From: Elmis aenea
Taxonomy: Eukaryota; Arthropoda; Insecta; Coleoptera; Elmidae
Assembly (NCBI GenBank): GCA_947652605.1
Contig: OX393576.1
Location: 49,700,966-49,764,965 of the forward strand
Direction: 5' to 3'
Length of the DNA: 64,000 nt
A program made the position numbers and the translations under genes. Positions 10,481-21,621 of this stretch are shown piece after piece. Numbering within the stretch: position 1 is the stretch's first letter; each line of letters starts with the position of its first letter. The notes beneath the pieces were generated by a model. That model saw only the letters and a list, made by a program, of their open reading frames with translations. It did no database searches and was not told the DNA's origin.

Positions 10481-12069
10481 TGTTTAAATACATAACGAGT
10501 TACGAATACATTCATGCAAGTTCTCTAAAACAAGAGATTTGCGGCTGTTCAAGTTGAGTTATCGGTTCTGCAAGTTCGCAGTATTTGTGGGCATTGGCCT
10601 TAACTGAGCCTTAAGTTTAATCGAATCTGGAGACAAAAACGGATTGTTGGTGAATGTAAATGAGAGCGTATCAGAGCAAGCTTGCAGCAGGGAGTGTACG
10701 CGTACGAAGGTCGCCTGTGGCAGTTTTAGAACCTGTTTCTTCCAGAGCATGTTCGCCAATACTGCAGAACCGTACTAGATGCACCAAACATTTACGATCC
10801 GCGATCGGGAACAATAACTCATGGTTTTATGACCTGCGCCCTTAGACGCTTAAATTTTGCTTTAATCGGAGACTACGCAAACGATACACTATTATATTGA
10901 GACAAATTGAGAATGTGCAGACGCTCGAAAAAATTGGATCGATAACACCCTTGGCGCTCACTAGTAAATCATTGGGCGTGTTTTATATCCTCGTTACGGT
11001 CGAGAATTCCTTGTCTACATCGTATCGCTGAGAAAGCCCATGCATGGAACACGATTCGCAGATTTTCGCATTACCAGGACCCTCTTCGCTAAGCGGGAAT
11101 TAATGCAGAGGATTGTGAGAATGGTCCAACACTCGTCCCAAATGGAGTTAGCAAGAGCGAAAGGACTAGGGGTTCTATAAATCTGTTATAAAAGAATGAT
11201 GTAACTGGCGTCTCTTGTATTCCGCGCCCTCGGTTAATAACGGGAGAACGGCTTTAGAATTAGCCGGGCCGTCGTCTTACTTAAAGCGAACGTACGGTAG
11301 CGCGACTGTATTTTTTTTTTTAAGCTCGGTATGTCCACGAAAGTGGCTACTGCTCTGGTTGGAATGCGGCGAGCGCGACCACAGCCACAGGGGGGCGGAC
11401 AGTTTGAATGATGCCATCATCTACGACGGTCAGAGGTCTGCAGTGCTTTGACCCCGCTTGGCATATGGGGCTAGCAACCACAACCCGACCGCAATGTATT
11501 CGAGTATACCATTCATTCTTCAGCTCGATGCCAACACAGCGAAATCATAAACAACGAATGTTGTCGAGGGAAACCTTATAAGTATTCCAGCCCCCAAACT
11601 TCATTAAAACTTGTAATACTGTATTGTTCATCTCCAGCTGTCTGATTGCTTTACATAGCTGCAAATAACGGAAATAAGATTTATCGCATTGTAAGAGGCG
11701 TTCTTTTTTATTATGTGTGAACAGCCGTAGCGATCTGCAATTATTTTAACTTTTAAAACTGGTTTAAGAATCGCTAATGCTTTAACTATGTAAATTTTAT
11801 ATTCCGCGGTAATTAATATGCTTAAATAGCAAGTATTCGTTTTCATTTAGAGCAGCACGTGATTTTCGTAGCATGATAAGGAGCCATTTCTGAAGCAGAT
11901 GATATCTTAATAGCTTCAAAACTGCATTAACTTACAAGTAATTTCAGTAAATTTCAATGATCTTTAATTAACGCGTAGTTAAAAGAATCGATATCTTAAA
12001 AAAAATAATTAATTTGTCATGTTTACTTGGACTATGTTTTTTGATTAAACTTGAACAAAGACATTTTTT
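10481..12069. other. GC-richer unclassified block (about 10560-11560) within AT-rich DNA
   Basis: Roughly 1 kb is close to balanced composition, unlike its surroundings, and contains CG-rich words. The longest frames are 60-78 codons and resemble nothing I know. It does not read as rRNA, tRNA or a known transposon. It could be a decayed element, an old insertion of foreign origin or a non-coding exon. From 11600 on the sequence is ordinary AT-rich DNA. Confidence 0.35.
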
Positions 12070-13933
12070 TACAGGGTGTAGAATAGGTTCACGCGACATA
12101 GTAATTTCAATGGTAAAATTTTAAAAGTTGTATAATAGTTCCACTAATTATTTTGGGAATAAGTGCTTTAAAGTTTATGTAGAGAAAAAACTCTGTGTCT
12201 ACAAATGTCATCATTGTCAATTTTTAGCAGGGACTGAGAACGGAACGAAAACGTTAAACGAAATTAACCGAAATTTTTTTAAGAACGAAAACGAAACCGA
12301 AAACGATATTATTATTTTTCGTTCAAGAACGAAAACGAAATAAATATTTTCCAAAACCGGTTTTAACCGGTTTCAACCGGTTTTGTCGCTATTTCAATTT
12401 TATTTATTAAACACAAACGCGAATTTACCTTTTGTGCTGGGGAGACTTCACGAGGCAGTAAAAAATCTCACTTGAAATAAGTGAGCTTCACTTTTCTCCA
12501 TATATTTACGTGAATATGTATTAACAACTTTATTGTTGATACTTGCAATTTCGTGTAACACAATTAACGGTACAGATATTCTCTATTTCTAATTTGTTTT
12601 TTAGATCATCAATATAGAATATACACTTAATTTGATATCATTATATTATCAATGTGTATGTTTTATTTGCATTTAGACATAATAATAGTAAAATTTATTC
12701 TTACTTCGAAAAGGTCTAATGTAAAAGAAGATTTATTGGAAGATGTGTTGCTAGTAAGATTTAACGGAATGTGAAAATGTATATTGTATGGTATGTACAA
12801 ACTATAAAGTTAAAGTATATTTCAAGTTAATATAAGTTTTTTTTAATATCTTTTTTATTTATAACATTTAGTAAATTATCCACTTGAATTCATTCTTTTG
12901 TCTTTTTAAATAATTACAGCAGGATCTTATTTAATTCAAATGCATAGATGTTTAGTACTAAAACAAATTTAAAACAGCACTTGCTATATTTTTATATTTT
13001 TAGATAAAGATCGTGTGTCTAATTTAACCTAATCACGTTGTGTTTTTGCACCTTACGGGTGTTAAACTTAATAAAATGGTTAAATGTTAATGTGTTTAAC
13101 GATTTGGTAAATTTAATATGACGATGATTCGCCAGTCTAAAATATGCTGTCCGTGAGTATCAAACCCCATCGTCATCGTATATATTTTAGTTGAGACGCA
13201 AATATTGTTATCGTATGTATTAGAGGGTTGTGGTGACTAGAAAAAAAATAGATTTTTTGACGGCAAAAAAATATTGTAAAACCGGTTTTAACCGTTATTA
13301 TTTCGGTTCACGAAAACGAAAAAAGATTTTTTTCGGTTAGAACGAAAAGAACGAAAACGATATATTTCGTTTTCGTTCCGAACAGAAACGAACGGAATTT
13401 CTTTCGTTTTTAGTCCCTGATTTTTAGTGTTGCAATAACTAAATATTGAGAAAATTGCAAAACGTCGTTTTGACTAAAATCTGTATTGCGTTGGAATTAT
13501 GCTGTGACAACTGCCCAGCCTATTTTTAAATTGACACGAAATTTATTTTTAATTTTCGTTTATATTTTATCAAACATTTATTTCATTATGTTTTTATTGG
13601 AATGAAATCATAATCTTGTTACGCTAATAAACATCTACGAAGACTTTAAGTGAAGTTTGCGTCAAAGTGACAGTATGTGACATTGGGATGGGGCTGTTGT
13701 CAGAGCATAATTTCAAAGCACTACAGATTTTTGTCATAACGGCGTTTTGCGATTTTCTTAATTTTCTTTTATTGAAAAATTAATAAAATTGATACATTTG
13801 TTGACCTAGAATTTTTTCTTTACAAAAAACCTACATGCACTTGTTTTTCTAAAATAATTATGGCTATATTATACAACTTTTAAAATTTTACCAACGAAAT
13901 TCCTATGTTGCATGATAAATTCTACACCCTATA
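12070..13933. mobile_element. Mariner-type foldback MITE interrupted by a hAT MITE
   Basis: Left TACAGGGTGTAGAATAGG and right end ATTCTACACCCTATA are mirrored. The arms continue inward with matching phrases (AAAATTTTAAAAGTTGTATAATAG / TATTATACAACTTTTAAAATTTTA; GCAAAACGTCGTTTTGAC / GTCATAACGGCGTTTTGC). The left arm is split by the insertion at 12228-13419. Removing that segment rejoins the palindrome. No coding sequence. Confidence 0.7.
12228..13419. mobile_element. hAT-type MITE, CAGGGACTGAGAACGG family, copy 1
   Basis: Termini CAGGGACTGAGAACGG and mirror CGTTTTTAGTCCCTG, with a perfect 8-bp duplication ATTTTTAG (12220-12227, 13420-13427), the hAT hallmark. Subterminal parts repeat 'cgaaaacg' and 'aaccggttttaaccgg'. 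The interior matches the copy at 52416-53346 in opposite orientation (for example TTGTTGATACTTGCAATTTCGTG). 1192 bp, no transposase. Confidence 0.85.
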
Positions 13934-14369
13934 TGACTTGAAGTCAAAATTATATCAGTTCGTTAAAAAATCATTTAGGTAGAATTCATACTGTGCTATA
14001 ATAAGTAACAGTAGCGTAGTAGGGGGTAGTTACGGACGATTGCTTCCCAGGAGTGTAATTTTAATTTTTTACGAGGAATTAAGAAATCGAATTAAATAAT
14101 ACCACAAGCAATTTTAGCGTAAATATTTCTTAAATAACAAAATGGTTGTAAAATACTAGAATTGCAAATTCTTTAAAAAACAAATAGTGTTGATATTCAT
14201 GTTACTATGGATTAGCCAGGGATGGCAAATAGTGTGGCGCGCGAGATATTTTCGACGGCATCCTAAAGAATTCTATGAATAAATTTGTTTTTAAAATTTT
14301 AAACTTTTTCGAAATGTTTTATTTATTTTTAACTAGCGTAGTTACCCGGCTTCGCTCGGTGAATTTTTT
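13934..14369. other. No recognisable feature
   Basis: AT-rich. Near 14330 the phrase GCGTAGTTACCCGGCTTCGCTCGG appears, a string common at the ends of insect repeats, but no element boundaries can be drawn from it. Confidence 0.4.
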
Positions 14370-14476
14370 ATCAATCACAGACTACTCGCGATGCGCGCTC
14401 GCGCCCGGCGGACGCTCCCAGATTATCAATCGCAGACTACTCGCGCGGCCCGCTCGCGCCCGGCGGACGTTCCCAG
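14370..14476. repeat. Tandem duplication of a GC-rich 54-bp unit
   Basis: Two units, ATCAATCACAGACTACTCGC and ATCAATCGCAGACTACTCGC, each continue through CGCTCGCGCCCGGCGGACG to TCCCAGA. They differ at a handful of bases and stand out strongly from the AT-rich surroundings. Confidence 0.7.
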
Positions 14477-14586
14477 ACGTTTTGACTTTTGAAAATGTTT
14501 GAATTTGTTTTGAGATTTTTGGACCTTTTGAGAAATTTGGATCTTTTGGGAATTTTTGTATCTATTAAGAATTTTGGACATGCAAA

Positions 14587-14844
14587 TCAAACTTAAAACA
14601 AATCCAAGTCTTGCAAAATAAAGTTCTTAGAATCGCAGTAAACGCTGAGTGGTACGTAAGTAATGTACAACTCCACAAGGAACTCGGTATCCTAACAATA
14701 ACCGAATATACTAAAAAGTTAACAGTTAAGTTCCACTCCAACTTGCAGCACTGCGAAGGTGCCCATGCCCACCATTATTCGCTAGGTCGCAAAGACATTC
14801 ACTCTCGCCTAAAGCGAAGACTGCCCCAAGACCTATACACGTAG
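14587..14844 (+). pseudogene. C-terminal fragment of a Jockey-like LINE polyprotein
   Basis: Reads LKQIQVLQNKVLRIAVNAEW and then YVSNVQLHKELGI.TITEY, the conserved stretch that follows the reverse transcriptase in Jockey-clade polyproteins (QNKxLRxxxNAPWYVxNxxLHxxLxIPTxxE). The frame closes at 14842-14844 after 'LKRRLPQDLYT'. No reverse transcriptase or endonuclease motif remains, so it is not functional. Confidence 0.7.
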
Positions 14845-14994
14845 TGAGTTTGTTGTGAAATGTTTAACCAAGTGTCCTAAGTGTGAGGAATAAGATCCTC
14901 TTCGATAAATTAAGCTAATAAACATCTTACAGCTCCGTTATGAATAAGGACTAATGTGTTTGAACTGACGATTATATATTTAAAAAAAAAAAAA
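14587..14994 (+). mobile_element. Jockey-like LINE, 3' end
   Basis: A short coding remnant of the region behind the reverse transcriptase is followed by about 130 bp of 3' untranslated sequence and an A-run at 14981-14994. This is a typical 5'-truncated non-LTR insertion. No target duplication could be fixed because the 5' junction is unclear. Confidence 0.65.
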
Positions 14995-16605
14995 GAATTT
15001 TGAAGAAACAAAACATACTTGTATTGCTCTGTAGATAGGGTTACCATTTTTGCACATGCAGCTGACAATGAGTTGCTATAACATTTATGTTATCGTTTTA
15101 GTTTATTTGAAATTTATGATTTAAAAATAAAAAAAGGTTGTATTTAGTGATGGTAGCAGTAAACTTAACGACCAAATGATCTGATACGGCTTTTTTATTT
15201 TGTAGGATCATATCGCCGTTAAAACGCTATATTATGATGTATTTCTAAGCATTAATTCGATTTATATAAGTGAGGTGCTGTGTGGAGAACTAAAAGAATC
15301 TTGAATTAGTGATATTATGACGTACCTACAAAACTTGGTGGTCTCATGAAAGAAATTACATTAAATTGTCCGACCCCTGTTCCGTTCAGACAATGCTTTA
15401 TTGTAATTGCGTTTTCTTCCCCTAAAACTCCTAACTTCTAAGCCCCGGAGCTTAGCAGATCGCATAAGAACACTATTAGAAGGCACATTCCATTCTCTAT
15501 TATTTATTCATTGCTGTGATTTGTGCTACCTTGTATCTATCACTAATTTAAAAATGCGCAATTGGCTATGACAGAAACTGCAGTATACAAGGTAAGTATT
15601 ACAATAACAATAATTCATTCGTTGTTCTCACAGTTTCTGCAAGCAAACGGAAACTTTAAAGTTAAGATTTAAATACACTAAGCTTTCATTATAGGAACTG
15701 CTATCTTAATTACGATAACTGACTTCTCGGTACTTACAAAGGCACTGCAGTTGCTGATTTGTCAAATTTATAGCTATATAAACACATTTTGTTTCCTGAT
15801 TTGCTTGATAAAAAAGAACAATGCAAAACAAAAACATATATGTGTAGTTAACTAAAAGTTCAGTTAGTTAATAAAAAAAGTGTTTTAATTTTAACCTCAT
15901 AATTTCGTGATATCTAAAATGCTTATACAGTAGACCTACATGCTTTAAAATTTGTTTTATTTCTGACTACATAAATTGATTAGTTACTAGATGAACATGT
16001 AAGCCGTTTTATTATATGTATATGAATATAAATTATGGTATTTAATAAATGCATTAAGAAATTACGTAGGTTTAGTTCCATTAAAAATTATTACATGGTA
16101 AAGTACCTGAAGCAAAAAATCCTGATTTATAGATTGGCGCCTTGTTTTAAATTTTATGGTAAATAAAATGTGTAGATGCTTTTAAATAAGTTAGATAATT
16201 ATATTTTGTAAGTTGACGTAGGTGCACTGCGCTAATAATAGGATAACAAGCTAATAAAATGAAAAATAACCCAGTCAGTCATGCGACCACCTTTAAATAC
16301 TCTTTTAATAGCGAATAGTGTTAAATTTATACAGAAGGTGGAGCTTAACCTGACATCTACCTAATCATGGATTAACACGTAAGACGATGTGGTTTATTCA
16401 CGATAAGCACAAAAATTTAAAGGAAGCATATGTAGATTTTATCTTTGAGTTATATCTCAAAAACGAATTTAGATATTTTACTTTCGTTTTCACTGGTAGA
16501 TGTCTTACATACATTTCCGTCAATATTGTTTAAAACTATTTTTTGTAACTTCTATAATAATCGAAATATTAGCCCCGATAAAGCAATTTAATTTAAAATA
16601 CCTTG
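14995..16605. other. No recognisable feature
   Basis: AT-rich DNA with many stops in all frames. No repeat ends, RNA genes or coding segments were seen. Confidence 0.5.
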
Positions 16606-17625
16606 TACAGGGTCATTTAAAATTATTTCAATAAATGGAAACATTTTTTATTATCCATTTCTCAGAAAATTTGATTCCTGATAAAATTTGTTACATGGTT
16701 TCAACATGAAACAAAAATTAATAAAAAGTTATGTGACACTATATTTTAGCCATTTAAGTAATATTCGCCAGTGTAAAGTGCCCTTATTTTAAGAGTTACA
16801 AAAAAGTTTATGGAAAAAGTTAATATTAAATGTAAAATATCCATTATTTCTTTTTGGTAATTTTAACATTTTAGAAGTCTAAGAAATGAAACTGTTTTTC
16901 GTTATTGATTTTTCAGAAACTTTTATTATTATTTGAAATAAAACTTGGTCCATGACCTAAAACTAATTTTAAGATGAAAAAACTTTAATAACAATTCATG
17001 TAACACTAGATATTTGCGATTTTAAAAATATTCCTAACAACAAAGTGCCCACATTTTAGAAGTTACAAAATTAGTTTATAGTAAAACTTGTTTAGATTTC
17101 AAAAATAAGACATAAAGTAAAATAGATACTGTTTTCCCTTTTTTTTGAATCCTTAAGTTAGGGTACTTTACTGTGAGGGAGAGGGATACATCTAAAATCA
17201 CTTAAATCTAGTGTGATATGACTTTGATGGGATTTTTTTATCTTTACATTAGTTTTTGACTATGCACCACATTTTAATTCGTATTAAAAAAAATTAAAAT
17301 CGGTAATAAAATACCATTTCCTGTGTTGTAGACTTTTTGACTGTTCAAATAGCTATAAAAATTAAAATTTTAACGTCAAATATTATACTCGACCCTATTT
17401 TTAAATTCTAAACAATCGTTACCTGTAAAGTAATTTTTGTAACTCTTAAAATAAGAGCACTTAACTCTTGCGAATATTTCGGAAAACACTAAAATTTAGT
17501 GTCATATGACTTTTTATTTTTCTTTTAAATTAGTTTAAGACACCAACTTTTATCTGGAATAAAATTTTCTGAGAAAGTAATAAGGAACTTTTCCACTTGT
17601 TGCAGACCTTTTGAATGACGCTGTA
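16606..17625. mobile_element. Mariner-type foldback MITE, family C, copy 1
   Basis: Left end TACAGGGTCATTTAAA and right end TTGAATGACGCTGTA mirror each other. The arms share CTCAGAAAATTTGATTCCTG / TGGAATAAAATTTTCTGAG and GTGCCCTTATTTTAAGAGTTAC / GTAACTCTTAAAATAAGAGC. Additional diverged units of the same kind lie inside, so the arms look internally duplicated. The second copy, at 46576-48409, carries nested insertions. Confidence 0.7.
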
Positions 17626-18135
17626 TATTTGTTTATATTTTAAAAAATGAATAGCCATTGTATTCGTAACAAAATTCGTCAAGTGAAATTTAATATTGCT
17701 TCCTAAAGAATTCAAAAATTGACTTAATGATCTTAAAAACTGATCAAGCTCGTCTAATTAAAACACCACACGATTAACCCTTTTGTCTAACCACGGATAA
17801 CCAAATTTTAAATTTTTGGTGTTGGTTATAACGTTATAAGAAAGTTATAAAGAAAACAAAAAACTAAATTTTGTACTTTTTACTTTTTACAGAATAATTC
17901 AGGAACTGGGCCTAATTTGCGAGATTTCAGTTGAGATTCTTACTAAGCACGTAAAAGCACACTTCTTTACTCATTTAACCAACGGTTTTCGATATCCCCA
18001 TGTTTTTTGTCTAAATCATTCAAAATAGTTTAACATCTGAAGTTACTAAAACGACATCGATTAAATGCGTTTTACTGTTCTCAAATATTATATAAAGTCG
18101 TCGTCATGCAAATTTATGATTTTTTAATATTATTG

Positions 18136-18587
18136 TGTTAGGATGCCTTTTTGAATAATTAATAACTGGGGCGTTGACTACTTTAATTTACATGGTTCGT
18201 ATTATTTTACTTACAAGTTTAGTGTTATTTATTATAAACACACGGGTTCCCGAGGCAGGCAGAGGCTGAAGCCAAGCGATTGGTGCAAAGGTGTATGCAG
18301 CGTACATAAAACAAAGAAGCTTGTGCCACTGATAACATTTAATAATTAGTAACAATTATGTACTCACCGGGGGGACCCACCCCCGCGTGTGATGCTGGAT
18401 TGCCAGGGTTAATATAAGCCTATCACCATATTATACATGAACACACATAAATCTCCACTAAAGCCAAGCATAAAGCAACAAGGTGGTCTCACTCGCACAC
18501 AAAGCTGAAAGGCAAAGCATGGCGTCCCACGCATTATATAAATTAGCATGTGTATTAACATACACCCTGGATCTCATCCAGTCAACC
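18136..18587 (-). repeat. Outer LTR, first part (minus-strand 3' LTR)
   Basis: Begins TGTTAGGATGCC, identical to the start of the second outer LTR at 28049, and is collinear with it until CCAGTCAACC, where the gypsy element starts. It resumes after the gypsy at 27080. Differences from the intact copy include C for A after GGGTTCC near 18251. Confidence 0.8.
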
Positions 18588-19623
18588 TGTTACGTGACTT
18601 TTGGCGGACATGGTACATCAAAGTTTAGTGCGCCGATCGTGACTTTAGTTTGGGTTTCGGCCGCGATAGCCGTTGTAAATTTGGATTTTTGATTTCCGAA
18701 AGGAGGTGTGACTTGACAGCCGACCGTTAAGCGTCGACGAGTGGTGTTAGTGCGTTTTTCTACGTATGTAATTTGGTTGTGGTCCATTGGTGGCGTCGTT
18801 ATGAAAACGCCGGCTTTAATGCCAATTTTGGGACCATAACGCAAGTGCAGGTTGTTAGTGAGCATCGTTGCTAAGGTTGATTCATTGGATAAACCGGGCT
18901 GTTTTGCCGATATACGACAAGCTCGCTACACCGGAGAAAATCAAGCAAATAAACGTACAGCGTGACTCCAGTTGCTGCAAACACCATTTCCTCGTCTCCA
19001 TTCTTCGCTACGAGTGCAAAAGTTTAAGCGTTAATATCGAGTGAACGACACGTGCCGCCGAAAACTCTGATAAGGTATCGTCTTTGTTATTTATACCGCC
19101 TGTGGTTAACTGCGCCCCCCCCTTATGACGTTATTTTGTTAATGTTTGTTGTTAGATTAATTATTAATTTGCTTACTGTTTAAATTAACTGGTTGATCAC
19201 TATTGTGCGATCATTTCAATTTGAGCATTATTGATTGTTAACTTTATCTGAACATTTATTGGTTAGTAACATTAAGATGATCATTTTGTCCCCTCACTCC
19301 TAGGTGAGGTATGTGATTTATTTTTGGTTGTGCTTTAAACTTATTTGATTGATTTGATTTAATTATATGTTTGTCTTTGTCAAGTTTATGTGTTATTAAA
19401 GGCATATATCGTTCAAGCCTACGAGTTCTTTATTTCCCTTCTCAGTTTTTTTACTATTTGAAACCTTGCAAAATTAAATAGTGTGGCGCCCTTATTCCTG
19501 TCTTTAAGTTTCTTTCTAATTCGGACCTACCCCTTCTCGTCTGAACTAGCCGCGAGTCCGAACCACCCGTTCTTGTTGCAAGAGCATTGGCTTTCTTGGA
19601 AAGTGGCCGATAATCGTGTAACA
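18588..19623 (+). repeat. 5' LTR of the gypsy element
   Basis: TGTTACGTGAC...CGTGTAACA, with inverted TGTTAC/GTAACA tips. Promoter and polyadenylation signals should lie here; an AATAAA is at 18948-18953. An 8-C run near 19114-19125 has the same length in the 3' LTR. A 91-codon minus-strand frame appears in both LTRs and is probably chance. Confidence 0.95.
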
Positions 19624-19627
19624 AAAT

Positions 19628-19647
19628 TTGCCGCCCAACTTAGGGGC
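19628..19647 (+). promoter_or_regulatory. Candidate primer binding site
   Basis: Five bases after the 5' LTR, TTGCCGCCCAACTTAGGGGC resembles the TGGCGCCCAACGTGGGGC type of insect LTR-element primer site, with a few mismatches. The identity of the priming tRNA is not certain. Confidence 0.4.
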
Positions 19648-20229
19648 TTTGTGTAACTAAACCTTGTTGGCTTTGTGTAACTATACTTACTCATTTAGGG
19701 ACTTGTTTGATAATTGCTTTTATTTTGTAAATTTTTCTTTTGCAATTTTTCTAGAATTTTATATCTTGCTACGTGTGTTGCATATATCTAGGCGTTCCTA
19801 ATAAATGCAAGCATACATTTATTCTAGTTTCGTTACGCTTCTTTATGCTTTGACCTCTCTGCTACATGTTTTCGACTTTGCTACTTGTTTTTAGGATTTC
19901 TGATATACAGGGTTGAACAACAATTTGGTACTTTGTCTTTTTATTGGTTCTATAGATTCCTTAGAAGGATTTACGCAATTTTGCACATTTTCTATATACA
20001 GAGCCAGTCAAAATTTTTGTCCAATTTTTTTTTTTTTTATTGCTTTATAGGTTTTTGGAAGTCTTTTGCGACTAGACTCGATACGTAGGTACAGTTTCGG
20101 TCAAAAATTTAGTCCAAATAATTTTTCTTTTAGGCTATTTAGTTGCTTTTCTTTCTTTTTGGGGTGTTTTCTTCCTTCTCGAAGGAAAGTCAATTACTTG
20201 TTATACTTTACTGATTTTGACTAGATACA
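19648..20229 (+). other. gypsy 5' leader
   Basis: About 580 bases between the primer site and the gag ATG. GGCTTTGTGTAACTA occurs twice near its start (19645-19685). It probably holds packaging signals; nothing specific can be assigned. The T-rich 67-codon frame at 19885 is not convincing. Confidence 0.5.
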
Positions 20230-21621
20230 ATGGCACCGTTGTGCATTTGGAAAGATTTTATTGACTCTCTGAATCAAGGTGAGCTCGCGTATGAGTTAAC
20301 GAGCCGTGGTTTTCCGTCCGCTACAGTAGCCGAGATGAGAAAGTCAGTTCGTGGCGTGCTTAAATTGTATTCAGAAAAATCGCTATCGCAAGTTGCCTAT
20401 ACGGTTGAGTTTAACGATGATAAGTTAGCTATCACTAGAAATTTAATTGAATTAGAATCGGCACTTCAAACTTTTGAAGGTGATACGAAAGCTGCGTGTT
20501 TCCGTCGTACTTCGGCGCTGATGAAACATACTGATCGACGCCTTGAACTCGCTAACCCTACTACCGGCGAGATGAAAAGTGAACTTAATGCGCTTCGACT
20601 GCGTGCGCATGAGCTTAAAACACAGTTCGAAAACGCTTACAAACGCGCGTTACGTGATCAGACTGTTCCACCAACCACAAGTACTCCGCTTCGTAATGCG
20701 GTGACACATGTGTCAGATGACTCGTCCGACGAAGGCGATATTCTAGTTCCTCCGGTTTCTCAAACATTTTCTGCAAAGTTTGTTCCTGTCTCGAAATGGG
20801 GCATTACGTTTAGTGGACGAAGCGATGCTTCCGTTAGCTCTTTCTTGGAACGTGTTGAAGAACTAAGAATAGCGCGTAATGTTAGTACCTTTCAATTATT
20901 TTCTTCGGCTATCGACCTGTTTGCAGGCGATGCTCTTTTATGGTATCGTTCAGTGCGCGAGGATATTCGCGACTGGAATTCTCTAGTTATTAATCTTCGT
21001 CAAGCATTTTTACCATTAGATTATGACGAGAGATTGAGACAAGAAATCTACAATCGTTTACAAGGATCTTCCGAACGCCCAACTTTATTTGTTGCTGCTA
21101 TGCGCAATTTATTTCGCAGATTGACCTTCATTCCTTCTGAGTCTGAACAACTTCATCGTATTATCTGCAATCTACGTCCTAAATATTCGCAAAGCTTACT
21201 TTTTCAACAACCGACTACCTTTACTAAACTCGTTTCATTGTTACGCTCGTTAGAGGATGCAGAGATTCGGAATCGACGTTTTGAACCTCGATCTGGACCC
21301 GAACCTTTGCTGGAACCTGACTTAGCGTGTACGCAACGATCTTCTCGCCAACGTATCGATAAAGTTGATGTTCCTTCTTCTCTTAAACGTACTAAACCTA
21401 TTGCGTCTGTTTCTACCTCGAGTACGGTACCTTCTGAGACTGTTATTGCTTCTTCTTCCAAACCTTTCGCTTCCATGACGTGCTGGAATTGTGGGAAAAC
21501 CGGTCATGTTTCTCCTTCTTGTCCCCAACCCCAGAAACGTCACTGTTATAAGTGTGGCCAACCGAACCACACTACTCGGACTTGTCCGAAATGTAACAAT
21601 AATAAGCCTTCGGAAAACTAA
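20230..21621 (+). CDS. gag: gag, structural polyprotein of the gypsy element
   Basis: 463 residues that form the particle packaging the element RNA in the cytoplasm. Residues about 8-45 (DFIDSLNQGELAYELTSRGF) have a SAP-like helix pair pattern seen in some insect gypsy Gags. Residues 160-170 are Asp/Ser-rich. About 190-340 is the capsid-like retrotransposon gag domain, with FAGDALLWYRSVREDIRDW at 231-249. Two CCHC zinc knuckles follow: CWNCGKTGHVSPSC at 418-431 and CYKCGQPNHTTRTC at 439-452, which bind RNA. The ATG at 20230 is preceded by ATACA and is the first in the frame. The stop at 21619-21621 lies within a short overlap with pol. No damage is seen. Confidence 0.93.
   Translation: MAPLCIWKDFIDSLNQGELAYELTSRGFPSATVAEMRKSVRGVLKLYSEKSLSQVAYTVEFNDDKLAITRNLIELESALQTFEGDTKAACFRRTSALMKHTDRRLELANPTTGEMKSELNALRLRAHELKTQFENAYKRALRDQTVPPTTSTPLRNAVTHVSDDSSDEGDILVPPVSQTFSAKFVPVSKWGITFSGRSDASVSSFLERVEELRIARNVSTFQLFSSAIDLFAGDALLWYRSVREDIRDWNSLVINLRQAFLPLDYDERLRQEIYNRLQGSSERPTLFVAAMRNLFRRLTFIPSESEQLHRIICNLRPKYSQSLLFQQPTTFTKLVSLLRSLEDAEIRNRRFEPRSGPEPLLEPDLACTQRSSRQRIDKVDVPSSLKRTKPIASVSTSSTVPSETVIASSSKPFASMTCWNCGKTGHVSPSCPQPQKRHCYKCGQPNHTTRTCPKCNNNKPSEN
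21612..21618 (+). promoter_or_regulatory. Probable -1 ribosomal frameshift site between gag and pol
   Basis: G GAA AAC in the gag frame, immediately before the gag stop TAA. Pol is in the -1 frame and open only from 21606, after two stops at 21600-21605, so the overlap is about 16 bases. The A-site codon AAC can re-pair as AAA; the P-site slip GAA to GGA is imperfect compared with classical heptamers. The pol frame's apparent start at 21642 is GTG, not ATG, which supports fusion by frameshifting. Confidence 0.55.

Noticed and set aside
10560..11560. GC-balanced block as rRNA or bacterial contamination
   Set aside because: No recognisable rRNA stretches, no long bacterial-type frames and no ribosome-binding patterns.
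18590..18865. 91-codon minus-strand frame, repeated identically at 26042-26317
   Set aside because: It is identical because it lies in both LTRs of one young element. There are no motifs and no other support.
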